63,793 nt of DNA from a virus. The stretch lies in the IMG/VR virus record IMGVR_UViG_3300042860_002533, positions 1-63,793 of that record; one strand, given 5' to 3'. The position numbers and the translations under genes were made by a program. This document shows positions 1-7,410 of this stretch, piece after piece. The notes below the pieces were generated by a model that made no database searches, was not told the origin of the DNA, and saw only the letters and a list, made by a program, of their open reading frames with translations. The first letter of the stretch is position 1. Each line of letters opens with the position of its first letter.

Positions 1-219
1 CGGCCAGCCATGCCCAGCTTTCCTCTCACCGTCAGTCCAATAGTCCCGCAGATTCCCCGAATAGCGGCTGTGCCGCCGCCAATCGAAACGGCCGGAATGC
101 CTACCCCTAGCCAACTTTCGCTCCTGCACACGATCCTGCACAAACATCAGGGCCAGAAACACGCCAACCGCTAAGTTCAACCCCAACCAGACCGCAACAA
201 CCACGCACAGGTGCGTCAA
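1..219 (-). CDS. small membrane protein (partial, cut by window start)
   Basis: Left-hand copy of the gene complete at 63463-63693. It starts at TTG 219, overlapping the stop of the upstream gene (TTGA), and runs off the window. A hydrophobic segment occupies roughly residues 6-26, followed by a basic tail rich in Arg and Lys. Relative to the right-hand copy it carries V10I, E33D, L36S and R40K plus one silent change. It is probably a single-pass membrane protein; its function is unknown. Confidence 0.6.
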   Translation of the reverse strand, partial: MTHLCVVVAVWLGLNLAVGVFLALMFVQDRVQERKLARGRHSGRFDWRRHSRYSGNLRDYWTDGERKAGHGWP

Positions 220-319
220 TCTTCTTCCCAGCCGTCGTCATGCTCCCCCGATAGAAGCTGGTACCAGTAGCCGCCGAAATAGGCGAACACACCAACACCG
301 GCCAAGATCAAAGAACCAA
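1..319. repeat. terminal overlap, left copy
   Basis: Bases 1-319 recur at 63475-63793. Comparing the two copies by eye gives five mismatches, all within the first 200 bases; the remainder is identical. This is the signature of a circular or circularly permuted molecule whose contig overlaps itself. The mismatches mean that the two ends come from slightly different templates, or that the duplication is real and has diverged. Confidence 0.93.
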
Positions 320-341
320 GAAGAGCCGCAACTGCAATCAC
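216..341 (-). CDS. 41-aa single-pass membrane protein
   Basis: A GTG-started 41-residue frame with a hydrophobic N-terminal stretch (VIAVAALLGSLILAGVGVF), then aromatic residues and an acidic tail ending DDGWEED. Its GTG overlaps the stop of the upstream gene and its TGA overlaps the TTG of the downstream gene, as expected for translationally coupled genes. It is probably an inner-membrane peptide. No family was recognised, and the call rests on hydrophobicity and the overlap pattern. Confidence 0.55.
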   Translation of the reverse strand: MIAVAALLGSLILAGVGVFAYFGGYWYQLLSGEHDDGWEED

Positions 342-493
342 TTGTAACACCCCACAGTCTCAGGGTTTTGCATGTGCGGGGAGCAAGCCCCGAACGTGAA
401 AACCACACCAACAAGAAACGCTAGAAAGCTGAAAGCGGCCACGTTCTCACGCGCCACCAGCCCAACACGCCACAGAGTCCAGCGGTCACTCAT
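338..493 (-). CDS. 51-aa small membrane or lipoprotein-like protein
   Basis: Starts at ATG 493, overlapping the end of the upstream gene (ATGAGTGA), and ends in a GTGA overlap with the next gene. Residues about 18-35 are hydrophobic and are followed by FTFGACS, which resembles a loose lipobox, so a lipoprotein is possible; a simple membrane anchor is equally possible. No family was recognised. Confidence 0.55.
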   Translation of the reverse strand: MSDRWTLWRVGLVARENVAAFSFLAFLVGVVFTFGACSPHMQNPETVGCYK

Positions 494-776
494 AGCTGAT
501 CGACTCCCACGTCAACGTGTGCAGCGTGACGATGCGCTTATGCCACCGCTCCCCCGGCACACTTGGGCGTTCCTCGCGGGTTTCGCTGCGCTTGTAAACC
601 ACATCACCCCAAGGGGCGAACAAACGCTGAACCTTCCCATCGTCCACCGTCACCTTGATGCCCTCAGGCTCACTTACCATGTTGTCCCGCTTCCCAAATC
701 GCAGATACATCGAAACCGACAGGGCCACAACCAAGACCGACCAAACGATCAACGCAGCCAATATCTCCCCGGTCAC
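486..776 (-). CDS. 96-aa membrane protein, unknown function
   Basis: The start is taken as GTG 776, which overlaps the upstream stop (AAGTGA). A longer frame reaches 842 but would invade the upstream gene. A transmembrane helix lies at about residues 5-25 (ILAALIVWSVLVVALSVSMY). A soluble domain of about 70 residues follows and contains KVTVDDGKVQRLFAP. It belongs to the overlapping leftward early operon. The function is unknown. Confidence 0.6.
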   Translation of the reverse strand: MTGEILAALIVWSVLVVALSVSMYLRFGKRDNMVSEPEGIKVTVDDGKVQRLFAPWGDVVYKRSETREERPSVPGERWHKRIVTLHTLTWESISYE

Positions 777-976
777 TTGACCGCCCTTTGGTAGTCCACA
801 ACGCCGTCCCACTTCGTTCCGCAACCAGACCGGCAGCACCACTTACCTTGATTGCCGTACTCAAAGGTCAGTAGCCAGACACCGGAGCGGTGCAGGCAGC
901 AGTTAGGGCACGGCTGGGAATGAACATCGTCGTACTGCCACTTGCCGGTTCCCCGGCACAAAGAACAGTCACTCAT
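773..976 (-). CDS. small DnaJ-type zinc-ribbon protein
   Basis: A 67-residue Cys-rich protein. The N-terminus has CSLCRGTGKW followed by PCPNC, the CxxCxGxG spacing of DnaJ-type zinc fingers; further cysteines follow in WCCRSGC. The ATG at 976 is preceded by AAGGATGACC. It probably binds zinc as a small adaptor. Such isolated CxxCxGxG proteins are common in actinophage early operons and have no known role. Confidence 0.6.
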   Translation of the reverse strand: MSDCSLCRGTGKWQYDDVHSQPCPNCCLHRSGVWLLTFEYGNQGKWCCRSGCGTKWDGVVDYQRAVK

Positions 977-1052
977 GGTCATCCTTAAACGCATGACGGA
1001 CTTCGGGGCGCTGCCAGAGCATCAAGAAACGCCACCACCAGTAGCGGATCAC
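969..1052 (-). CDS. 27-aa Trp-rich peptide
   Basis: A micro-frame fitting exactly between the protease gene and the zinc-ribbon gene. Its GTG overlaps the protease stop (GGGTGA) and its TGA overlaps the next ATG (ATGAGTGA). The peptide begins IRYWWWRFLMLW and ends FKDDHE. It could be a genuine micro-protein or only translation that bridges the two genes. Confidence 0.45.
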   Translation of the reverse strand: MIRYWWWRFLMLWQRPEVRHAFKDDHE

Positions 1053-1816
1053 CCGACCTCATCAATGAAGCCGTAAGACAGGGACTCAGCGGAGTCCAGC
1101 CACACATCACGCCGCTGCCACATCGTCTGAAACGCATCTAACGTGATCTTGCCTTCGGCGCGGGCCACAAACAGGCGTGCGATCCGCGAGGACATAACCT
1201 CAAACCAGCGGGCCATGTCTTTAATGTCTCCGGTAGACCCCTCGGCCACACCGGACGGCTCATGCACCAGCAAGTAGGCTTCGCTGCCCATTCGCCGCAC
1301 ATCAGCGGTCTGCAAGATGATCGCCGCCATGCTCGCAGCGAAACCACGCACAGTGATCGTAACTTTGTGAGTTCCGCCGCCCCGCAACGAATACTGAGTC
1401 AACTGGTCAACCAGAGACATGCCGTGGATCACCGATCCACCCGGCGAGTTGATGCGGATTTCCAGATCGCAGTCAGGGTCTTGCCGGTGCCACGCATCCA
1501 GCGTGCAAAGGCATGAGTTGACCGTTTTTTGGGTCACGTCGCCCTCAAAGCGGTAGACGTGATGGTAGAAGTCGCCCAACAAGTCGAAGTCCTCTTGGCG
1601 GATCACCTTGTCGCGGCTGATGCGCTGAATTTCCGACTCGTAGCGTGCCGATTCAGCTTCCCAGCGGGCTTGTTCAGCTTCGGCCTTCTTGATCGCGGAG
1701 TCGCAGTTGTAATCAGCAACCCCAGCCTCAGCCAGAGCCGCTTCAGCGTTCATCTTGCGGATTTCCGCAATCCGCATCTGCTCGTCAAGTTCTAGCGGAG
1801 TTCCGTTGCGTGCCAA
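1049..1816 (-). CDS. ClpP-like serine protease
   Basis: A protein of the ClpP/SppA fold, probably an intracellular serine protease. With the preferred TTG start at 1816 (RBS GAGGAAA just upstream) it has 255 residues. An extended start at 1924 would overlap the upstream gene by about 100 bases. Residues about 10-75 look coiled-coil (Ala/Glu/Lys rich). The protease domain has RINSPGGSV, a nucleophile Ser near 162 (GFAASMAA), His near 185 (VHEPSG) and an Asp near 241 (WLDSAESLSYGFID), giving the expected triad order. It lies in the early operon rather than beside the capsid genes, so a head-maturation role is unlikely and turnover of host or phage regulators is more plausible. Confidence 0.85.
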   Translation of the reverse strand: MARNGTPLELDEQMRIAEIRKMNAEAALAEAGVADYNCDSAIKKAEAEQARWEAESARYESEIQRISRDKVIRQEDFDLLGDFYHHVYRFEGDVTQKTVNSCLCTLDAWHRQDPDCDLEIRINSPGGSVIHGMSLVDQLTQYSLRGGGTHKVTITVRGFAASMAAIILQTADVRRMGSEAYLLVHEPSGVAEGSTGDIKDMARWFEVMSSRIARLFVARAEGKITLDAFQTMWQRRDVWLDSAESLSYGFIDEVG

Positions 1817-1826
1817 ATTGATTTCC

Positions 1827-2147
1827 TCAATCCCAGAGATAGTGAAAGTTGCCCCGTAGAAGCTTCCAGTGCTTTTTTTTCGGTTTCGGTTCGCCGGTCT
1901 TGCGGCTGAGAGTGAAGCCGTCACGAATCTCAGTGAGGATTGCGTGCCATTCGGACTCCGAAAGATGCCCTGGAATCGTGGAGCTTTTAGCGATCATGCG
2001 TTCACACCCGGCCACGATCACGTCGGCCAAGAACACATCGAAGTTCCACATATCAATTTCTGATATGCCGCTTTCGTACCGCTGGGTTGCGTGGCGCTTC
2101 TGCTGCCATTCGGTCATGCTGTTGACGAAGCGGTCTGCTCCGATCAT
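1827..2147 (-). CDS. hypothetical protein, 106 aa
   Basis: Starts at ATG 2147 in an ATGA overlap with the upstream gene. The middle is acidic and aromatic (MWNFDVFLADVIVAGCERM). The C-terminus is strongly basic (KTGEPKPKKKHWKLLRGN), suggesting nucleic-acid contact. No membrane segment or recognised motif. It sits between SSB and the ClpP-like protease. The function is unknown. Confidence 0.7.
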   Translation of the reverse strand: MIGADRFVNSMTEWQQKRHATQRYESGISEIDMWNFDVFLADVIVAGCERMIAKSSTIPGHLSESEWHAILTEIRDGFTLSRKTGEPKPKKKHWKLLRGNFHYLWD

Positions 2148-2491
2148 GTGCTTTCACCAAACAGAGGGCGGTCAATTTCGTAGCCGCGCAACACTTCCTT
2201 GAAATGCTCGGTCATGCTCTGCTCCTTGAAGCCGCCAAACTCGTTAAAACCGCCAAACATTACCGCAACCAGCTTGTCGGCAATTTCGCCCAGTAGGGCT
2301 TCTTGCTCAAGAGCCGCTTTGATGTGCTTTAGCTCAAAGAGTAGCGAATCGTGGCTCCATTCACTGATTTCGGGATAGCCTTGGTCGTAGAGCTTGCTGA
2401 CCTTCTTCAGAACCTCAGCGGCCTGTTCAACGTCAGCGACCGTCAACTGATCGCCGCCGACGTTTACACCGAAGTTCAAATCTCGGCTCAC
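2144..2491 (-). CDS. hypothetical helical protein, 115 aa
   Basis: Begins at GTG 2491, overlapping the SSB stop (TGGTGA). It is mostly helical, with regions such as VEQAAEVLKKVSKLYDQGY and an acidic, Phe/Gly-containing middle. No family was recognised. The tight coupling to SSB places it in the replication and recombination part of the early operon. Confidence 0.7.
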   Translation of the reverse strand: MSRDLNFGVNVGGDQLTVADVEQAAEVLKKVSKLYDQGYPEISEWSHDSLLFELKHIKAALEQEALLGEIADKLVAVMFGGFNEFGGFKEQSMTEHFKEVLRGYEIDRPLFGEST

Positions 2492-2856
2492 CAGGCGGCT
2501 TCCTGAACCGGGGCGGCAGCCGACTTGCGGGAACGCACGCTTGAACCGATTTCCTCAGCGGCAAGCTCAAGGACAGTGTTCTTCTTGCCGTCCTTCTCCC
2601 ACGAACGCTGCTTGAGCGCCCCGGTAACAATCACCAGATCGCCCTTTTTCAGCGAGTCAGCAGCACCCTCAGCAAGCTGACGCCACGCAGTCACAGTCAG
2701 GAACAGGCTCTCGCCGTCCTCCCACTGCGAGGTCTGCTTGTTGTACTTGCGGTCGTTGCGGGCCACCGTGAACTTCACCACCGCATCACCGGCCGGGATG
2801 AAGCGAATCTCCGGATCGGCAGTCAGACGGCCGACAATCGTTGTGGTAACACTCAT
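2488..2856 (-). CDS. ssb: single-stranded DNA-binding protein
   Basis: A 122-residue SSB with an OB fold: N-terminal TTTIVGRLTADPEIRFIP, then KFTVARNDRKYN and the FLTVTAWRQLAE strand-loop, ending in a short Ala-rich tail. It lacks the acidic DDDIPF tip of bacterial SSB, as do many phage SSBs, so recruitment of host partners through that tip is unlikely. It should coat single-stranded DNA during replication and ERF-mediated annealing. The ATG at 2856 overlaps the previous stop (AAATGAG). Confidence 0.92.
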   Translation of the reverse strand: MSVTTTIVGRLTADPEIRFIPAGDAVVKFTVARNDRKYNKQTSQWEDGESLFLTVTAWRQLAEGAADSLKKGDLVIVTGALKQRSWEKDGKKNTVLELAAEEIGSSVRSRKSAAAPVQEAAW

Positions 2857-3488
2857 TTCTTTTGCTTCCCCTTAATCATTTCCAGGCAATAAGCCTGATA
2901 GTCGGTGTCGGGTTTCCGCTCACCACAGTTGGAACACTCCACAGTTGCCGATCCAGTCAACTGCCCCAGGAAAGGCATTGAGCATGACCAGCAAGGTGCC
3001 GAACGGCGCTCCCACTGAGCCTCAAAGCCCAGTAGTTTCGTCGCACGGCGATGGACGGCAGCAACTTGTAGTGCTAGATCAGCGCCGTCCCAATACACCA
3101 GTTGCTCGCAGTCGCCACGCCACACCTTGAATAGCTTCGACGGCTGCGCCACCAGATCGCGGATCATGTAGTTACCTACCCGCGAAACAATCTCGTCAAT
3201 GTCGGTCACCAAAGCCTCGGCCGCGAGGTTCAAAGGCGACTGAGGCTCTTTAGTCGCGGAGACACGCGACTGCATAGCAGTGACCGGCTTGATGCCAACA
3301 AACAGACGAACCGCTTCCTGAATCTGGATCAGTTTGTCCCGCTTCAACTGAACCGCGTCCAAGCAACTGACACACAGAGTGTCCGGTTTACTTGTTGCCG
3401 CAGCAGAATCGCCAGAACGCGCCACGCACCAACGACCAGACCGGCAGCGGTGATCTACGACGCTTGGTTCCGATGCTTCTGATGCCAA
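2853..3488 (-). CDS. zinc-ribbon protein, 211 aa
   Basis: Preferred start TTG 3488, with AAGGAAG six bases upstream; this overlaps the end of the WhiB gene by 34 bases. Three cysteine clusters suggest zinc sites: HRCRSGRWC, LCVSC and CWSC...CSNC near the C-terminus. A long helical middle lies between. Proteins of this layout occur in actinophage replication operons without a defined role; DNA binding is plausible but inferred. Confidence 0.7.
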   Translation of the reverse strand: MASEASEPSVVDHRCRSGRWCVARSGDSAAATSKPDTLCVSCLDAVQLKRDKLIQIQEAVRLFVGIKPVTAMQSRVSATKEPQSPLNLAAEALVTDIDEIVSRVGNYMIRDLVAQPSKLFKVWRGDCEQLVYWDGADLALQVAAVHRRATKLLGFEAQWERRSAPCWSCSMPFLGQLTGSATVECSNCGERKPDTDYQAYCLEMIKGKQKK

Positions 3489-3865
3489 ATCCGGCTTCCT
3501 TCGTACTTGCAAATCCGGCAGCGACGGCTTCCGCTCCCAGGCTCGACGTAAAGGTTGTCGCCCTCAATGACGTGGCCGCGTTTGCACGTCGGCTTGGGTG
3601 GCACGACCCGGCGAGCTTGAAGCTCCTTCCAAAGACGGTGCCGCTCAAGCGGACCTAAGCCACCCCAAACCCCGGCCCGCTCAGAAGCGATATGGGAACG
3701 CTCGTAGTACAGGGCAGCCGATAGGCAATGTCGGCGCACCGGGCATCCGGCACAGATCGCTTTAGCCAACCTCGACTCCGCGCTGTTACCGCCGCCCTTT
3801 GTCTGCTCAAAGAACGGCTCAGTGCCTATCTCTTGGCAGGATGCGTATTCTCGCCAGTTCTCCAT
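3455..3865 (-). CDS. whiB: WhiB-family regulator with extra C-terminal zinc ribbon
   Basis: Residues 1-85 are a WhiB domain: Cys10, Cys38, Cys41 and Cys47 (CxxCxxxxxC) to bind a [4Fe-4S] cluster, then GVWGG at 65-69, the turn that contacts the housekeeping sigma factor. Residues 94-119 add CKRGH...RRCRIC, a treble-clef-like ribbon usually seen in phage HNH nucleases and also present in the HNH protein at 9312-9788. The ribbon may supply DNA contact. WhiB proteins are restricted to actinobacteria and their phages. Start ATG 3865 follows GGGAGAGG. Confidence 0.9.
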   Translation of the reverse strand: MENWREYASCQEIGTEPFFEQTKGGGNSAESRLAKAICAGCPVRRHCLSAALYYERSHIASERAGVWGGLGPLERHRLWKELQARRVVPPKPTCKRGHVIEGDNLYVEPGSGSRRCRICKYEGSRIWHQKHRNQAS

Positions 3866-3876
3866 GTTGCCTCTCC

Positions 3877-4212
3877 CTAACCGTCCCGCGACGGCCGGAA
3901 CCAGCGCGACACAAACCGGTACTCACGGTCGACGCGATTTACGTCCTTCACCGTCTTAAACACATATTCGGCTTGACTGAAGTTCTCTGCCGGTGGCAGT
4001 TCAGTCCCGTCGTCCCGTGAGGGAATCCACTGCAAGTCCCGGTTCACACCCAGGTCGGCCACAATCTCCTGAGCGACGTGGTGCGCAAACGTGGTGAAAC
4101 CCTGGCCCCACTTGTTACAGAACTTGCAACGCCAAAGCTCATGCGGATTCAGAATGTCGTGGTCGGCTATCCGCTCCGCGATCCGCTGAATCACTTCGTA
4201 GTGGTCACTCAT
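3877..4212 (-). CDS. zinc-finger-like hypothetical protein, 111 aa
   Basis: ATG 4212 overlaps the stop of the upstream nuclease gene (ATGAGTGA). A C2H2-like element, CKFCNKWGQGFTTFAHH, sits at about residues 29-45. The C-terminus is rich in Arg and aromatic residues (YRFVSRWFRPSR). Similar modest zinc-finger proteins occur throughout this genome. A DNA- or RNA-binding role is only an inference. Confidence 0.72.
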   Translation of the reverse strand: MSDHYEVIQRIAERIADHDILNPHELWRCKFCNKWGQGFTTFAHHVAQEIVADLGVNRDLQWIPSRDDGTELPPAENFSQAEYVFKTVKDVNRVDREYRFVSRWFRPSRDG

Positions 4213-4594
4213 AACGTCCCTTTTGTGGCTGCCCGGTGATTAGTGCGACCAGATCGCGTAGCTCCATCACACAGAAGTAACTTCCTGGGTCTGTAGTTCC
4301 TCGCCGCTTCGCCACGACCACCCCACACAGGGCATCGTCGTTACCCGCTTCGACGTGCGCCTCACGAATCCAGCCGGGAAAGTCAAGCCGCGCACAATCC
4401 TTGGCTTCAATAACGAGGCGTTGGCCGTGAACGCGGACACCGCCAATGTCTCCCCGGTCGGCGCTGCCCGTTTTCACCTTGCGGTCGATGCGGTCGTCAT
4501 CCAGGGCGGCAGCCAGATAATCGGCTACCGCCCTTTCAGTGCGGCTCCCAGCGGCCTTAGCTGACCTTCGTGAGCGTGCCACCGCTTCCGCCAA
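4205..4594 (-). CDS. Holliday-junction-resolvase-like PD-(D/E)XK nuclease
   Basis: A 129-residue protein with the core of archaeal Hjc/RecB-like nucleases. An N-terminal Ser-Arg-Thr-Glu (residues 17-20) begins helix 1, D46/D49 lie in ADRGDIGG, and the E63-A-K65 pair lies in VIEAKD. This fits resolution or nicking of branched DNA formed by the exonuclease/ERF pathway in the same operon. The start at ATG 4594 overlaps the second WhiB gene. A generic restriction-like endonuclease is the alternative. Confidence 0.8.
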   Translation of the reverse strand: MAEAVARSRRSAKAAGSRTERAVADYLAAALDDDRIDRKVKTGSADRGDIGGVRVHGQRLVIEAKDCARLDFPGWIREAHVEAGNDDALCGVVVAKRRGTTDPGSYFCVMELRDLVALITGQPQKGRYE

Positions 4595-5021
4595 TCTCTA
4601 AGTACACGTCACCGGTTTTCTCGTCGTAGCGGTAGCGGTACTTCGACATATCCTCACCGCCCCACACACCATGAGTTTCGTAGTGGTCGAAAGCGTTCCT
4701 GCGGCACTGCTCAATCACCGGGCAAGTAGCGCAAATCGCCTGTGCCTGTTTGATGTACTTACGGGCACCAATACCCGCCTTCGGCGGGAAGAACAGGTTG
4801 GTATCCGCGTCCTTGCAAGCCGCATCTTCACGCCAACCCTCAGGACCGGCCTCCGCGTGCTTAAGGCGAGGCTTGGGGCGGCTCAGCCACACCCAAACAT
4901 TGCCCTCGGAAATCTGTAAGCGTTCAGCGATTTCCTCGGCCTTCACGCCGTTGGCGTGCAGTTCATGAATCATGTAGCGGCGGCGTAAAGCCGACAGATC
5001 GAAATAGGTTGGGTTTGCCAA
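4557..5021 (-). CDS. whiB: WhiB-family protein with N-terminal helix-turn-helix
   Basis: Preferred start TTG 5021 with GAGAGG eight bases upstream (154 residues). Residues about 17-48 form a helix-turn-helix-like segment (ANGVKAEEIAERLQISEGNV). A WhiB domain follows: Cys69, Cys97, Cys100, Cys106, then GVWGG near 118-122. Most WhiB proteins have no separate HTH, so this protein may recognise DNA through its N-terminus while the Fe-S domain touches the sigma factor. It is the second WhiB in 1.6 kb. Confidence 0.87.
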   Translation of the reverse strand: MANPTYFDLSALRRRYMIHELHANGVKAEEIAERLQISEGNVWVWLSRPKPRLKHAEAGPEGWREDAACKDADTNLFFPPKAGIGARKYIKQAQAICATCPVIEQCRRNAFDHYETHGVWGGEDMSKYRYRYDEKTGDVYLEIGGSGGTLTKVS

Positions 5022-5034
5022 TTCGGGAACCTCT

Positions 5035-5100
5035 CTAATACAGAACAAGCAACAGGCACAAGGCCCAGCACGCCAGGATCGCCAAGACCCTCACGGCCAC
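5035..5100 (-). CDS. 21-aa hydrophobic micro-protein
   Basis: A GTG-started frame directly after the helicase stop (TGA-A-GTG). After AVRV it is almost entirely hydrophobic (LAILACWALCLLLVLY), so it would be a single membrane helix. It ends just before the second WhiB. It may be a real micro-protein or only a translational bridge. Confidence 0.45.
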   Translation of the reverse strand: MAVRVLAILACWALCLLLVLY

Positions 5101-5101
5101 T

Positions 5102-6421
5102 TCAATTTGAAAAGAATCCATCCGGCATATAACCCATCTGTTCCATGCAGTCCTTTTCCTCATCAGATGAGGACAGTCGTGCGTATCGGCCCTCAAAATG
5201 CAGGTCAACCGAACCGGTACGGCCGACACGGTTTTTGCCGCAGATCATCCGCACTGCCGCCTCGTCGTCGTCGGGGCGGTGCAGCAACAACACCTGATCT
5301 GAGTCCTGCTCAACCGCTCCTGACTCACGCAGGTCTGCAATCGTCGGATCGCGTGGCTTGCCGTCCTTTACCGGGCCGCGATTCAACTGCGCCGCAACCA
5401 CAACCGCAATACCCAACTCGCGTGCCATGATCTTCAAGCTGCGCGAAATGTGCGCCACCTGCTGCTCGCGGGACACCCGGCTGTCGGATGCCGTCACAAG
5501 TTGCAGATAGTCCACAACAGCAACTTCAAGATTCGGGATCGTGCGGCACCGTGCAGCGATCTGCTCGACGGTCAGCTTCTCCCGATCATCAACCCACAAA
5601 GGCATCGCTGAGTACTTGTGTGTATAGCTGTCGATCCGGCCAAGCGAGTCAGCTTCCAGCTTGCGGCGAAGAAGCTGCCGCATTTCCACATCACCGCCAC
5701 ACGCCAGAATCCTCGTCGTGACCTCCTGGCGGCTCATCTCCAACGAGAAGAAAATTGCCGGGTGGCCGTTCTCCGCTGCATGGGCGGCAATGTTCAACCC
5801 GCCCAACGACTTTCCCACGCTGGGACGGCCACCAATAGTGACCAGACGGCCCTTAGCCAGACCGCCGTTAAGCCAGTCGTTGACCTCCCACCACGGCGTA
5901 GGGATGCAGTCAGAGTTGTCGTCGTCCCACAGCTTCCACTGCTCAATCAACTCATCGAACTTCGTTGTGCCGCTGGATTCCGGCTCGCTCATGTTACGGA
6001 TAAGCTTTGTGGCCTTGGCGTAAACCTCAGCCGACTCGTAGCCGTCTGTATAGGCCAACTGCTGCAACTGCACACCAAGCTCCGCTAGACGGCGCAGGCG
6101 TGACTTCTCCGCGATCACAGCGGCGTACTCAGGTGCGTTCTGGACAAGGGGAACCGTCTGGATCAAATCGACCAGATAGTGCGCCCCGCCTGTGCGGGTT
6201 GCCTGACCGCGAGACTCCAACTCTGCGCCCACGGTCACCGGGTCAATGGCATCACCGCGAGTGAACATTTCGATGATCGCCGCGTGGATCAACTGGTGCT
6301 TAGGCAGGTAGTAGGAGTCGTGCGAGATGGTGTCGATGATTTTCGGAATGGACTTCGGTGATGTGAGAATCGCTCCCAGGAGAGACTTTTCAGCGAACTC
6401 GTCGTTAGGTGGCTGTGTCAT
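5102..6421 (-). CDS. dnaB: replicative DNA helicase, DnaB-like
   Basis: 439 residues, the usual DnaB length. An N-terminal helical domain (1-150) is followed by the RecA-like motor: Walker A GGRPSVGKS at 197-205, the FFSLEMS motif near 224-230, Walker B VVDYLQL at 302-308 and the DLRESGAVEQDSDQ segment. It unwinds the fork as a hexamer. The neighbouring upstream gene encodes the probable loader and its stop overlaps this start. With no polymerase or primase visible in the window, it probably recruits host replisome components. Confidence 0.95.
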   Translation of the reverse strand: MTQPPNDEFAEKSLLGAILTSPKSIPKIIDTISHDSYYLPKHQLIHAAIIEMFTRGDAIDPVTVGAELESRGQATRTGGAHYLVDLIQTVPLVQNAPEYAAVIAEKSRLRRLAELGVQLQQLAYTDGYESAEVYAKATKLIRNMSEPESSGTTKFDELIEQWKLWDDDNSDCIPTPWWEVNDWLNGGLAKGRLVTIGGRPSVGKSLGGLNIAAHAAENGHPAIFFSLEMSRQEVTTRILACGGDVEMRQLLRRKLEADSLGRIDSYTHKYSAMPLWVDDREKLTVEQIAARCRTIPNLEVAVVDYLQLVTASDSRVSREQQVAHISRSLKIMARELGIAVVVAAQLNRGPVKDGKPRDPTIADLRESGAVEQDSDQVLLLHRPDDDEAAVRMICGKNRVGRTGSVDLHFEGRYARLSSSDEEKDCMEQMGYMPDGFFSN

Positions 6422-7094
6422 TTCGTAAACCTGCCTCTACCTCGTCTAGCCACTCGTTCTTGCTGTGCCGCATAAATTCGCGGGCTTTGTTCAAGCCGAT
6501 ACGCGGCGGGGTGTCCGGTGCCGTCCAGCGGTATCCGTACTCAGCGAGTAGGGTCATGTTCCCCGTTTCGCGTGCGTGCTTGATCGCCGCGTGTACGCCG
6601 GTTTCACCCTCGCGGATTGCGTCGGAAACAAAGTAGGCAAGCCAAGTCACCCTCGCGTCCGGTCGCGCCGCCCACTTGCGGAGGGCGAACTCAATGACCG
6701 GCTTAGTGGCCCCTTCGTCAATCAGCTTCTCGACCTCTTTAGCCAGCCGCGACTGAATCTCCGCTGGATGGTCACCCAAGACGTTGAACACAATCCGGAC
6801 GGCCGACGTGCGAGCGCCCTTGCCCACAAAGTCGGGATTCCACTCAAGCCAGTCCTTGAACTCGTATCCGCCGTCGACCTCATGCCACAAACCGGCATCG
6901 ACCAAGGCGCGAATCTCTGACTCGCTGCCCAAGTCCAATGCCTGCTCGCGGCTCAACCGCCCCTGCTGCCGGTGATCCCGGCAGAAGCAGTTAGCGAACA
7001 GCCACAGGGCGATAGACCCCGGCTCAGATACCCGCGCTTTGACTGCCTTGGGGTGGCAGTAGAACCGTTTGTCAATCTTGCTCAACTCGGGCAT
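6405..7094 (-). CDS. replisome organiser / helicase loader-like protein
   Basis: 229 residues. Residues 1-75 look like the winged-helix domain of phage replisome organisers (SKIDKRFYCHPK, then SIALWLFANCFCRDH, then LVDAGLWHEVDGGYEFKDW). The C-terminal half is helical and basic. Its position immediately before dnaB, overlapping it by 17 bases, supports a role in origin recognition or loading the helicase. The family assignment rests on pattern and context. Confidence 0.78.
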   Translation of the reverse strand: MPELSKIDKRFYCHPKAVKARVSEPGSIALWLFANCFCRDHRQQGRLSREQALDLGSESEIRALVDAGLWHEVDGGYEFKDWLEWNPDFVGKGARTSAVRIVFNVLGDHPAEIQSRLAKEVEKLIDEGATKPVIEFALRKWAARPDARVTWLAYFVSDAIREGETGVHAAIKHARETGNMTLLAEYGYRWTAPDTPPRIGLNKAREFMRHSKNEWLDEVEAGLRNDTAT

Positions 7095-7103
7095 CTGGAT
7101 ACC

Positions 7104-7301
7104 TCATTCCAAGGGTTGAACCGCGCTTTCACGGACAATTACGTTCGACACCGGGGCCAGCCGTGACCCAATTCCCCCGAAATCGGTAGCAGGGTCAATC
7201 AATACCCGCGCCAAAATCCATCCGTGATGAGTCTCCACAACCTCGCCCCGGCAGACTTCCCCATCGAAATCAACTAATACGTCGTCGCCAATTTCAAACA
7301 A
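7104..7301 (-). CDS. small SH3/Tudor-like barrel protein, 65 aa
   Basis: TTG start at 7301 overlapping the preceding small gene. The sequence GDDVLVDFDGEVCRGEVVETHHGWILARVLIDP looks like a small beta-barrel that binds a ligand or peptide. No cysteine ribbon or membrane segment. Proteins of this form are common and uncharacterised in actinophages. Confidence 0.65.
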   Translation of the reverse strand: MFEIGDDVLVDFDGEVCRGEVVETHHGWILARVLIDPATDFGGIGSRLAPVSNVIVRESAVQPLE

Positions 7302-7410
7302 TGCCGCTTACCCCTAGTTCCCTCTTGCCCTTCAGCGATACGACAGAACCGTCACTGCCGACTAGGTACTTGCCGCCGTAGCCGGGTACCTCCCGCCATT
7401 CCTCAAACAT
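7294..7410 (-). CDS. orphan NUMOD4-motif protein, 38 aa
   Basis: Nearly the whole protein is a NUMOD4 DNA-binding motif: EEWREVPGYGGKYLVGSDGS followed by VVSLKG. NUMOD4 normally sits at the N-terminus of HNH homing nucleases; here it stands alone, directly downstream of and overlapping an HNH gene (ATG 7410 lies inside the last codons of that gene). It is either a remnant of a homing endonuclease or a separate DNA-recognition partner. Confidence 0.7.
   Translation of the reverse strand: MFEEWREVPGYGGKYLVGSDGSVVSLKGKRELGVSGIV

Noticed and set aside
107-298. 63-aa minus-strand frame in the terminal repeat (also at 63575-63772)
   Set aside because: It overlaps two better-supported coupled membrane-protein frames and has no motif.
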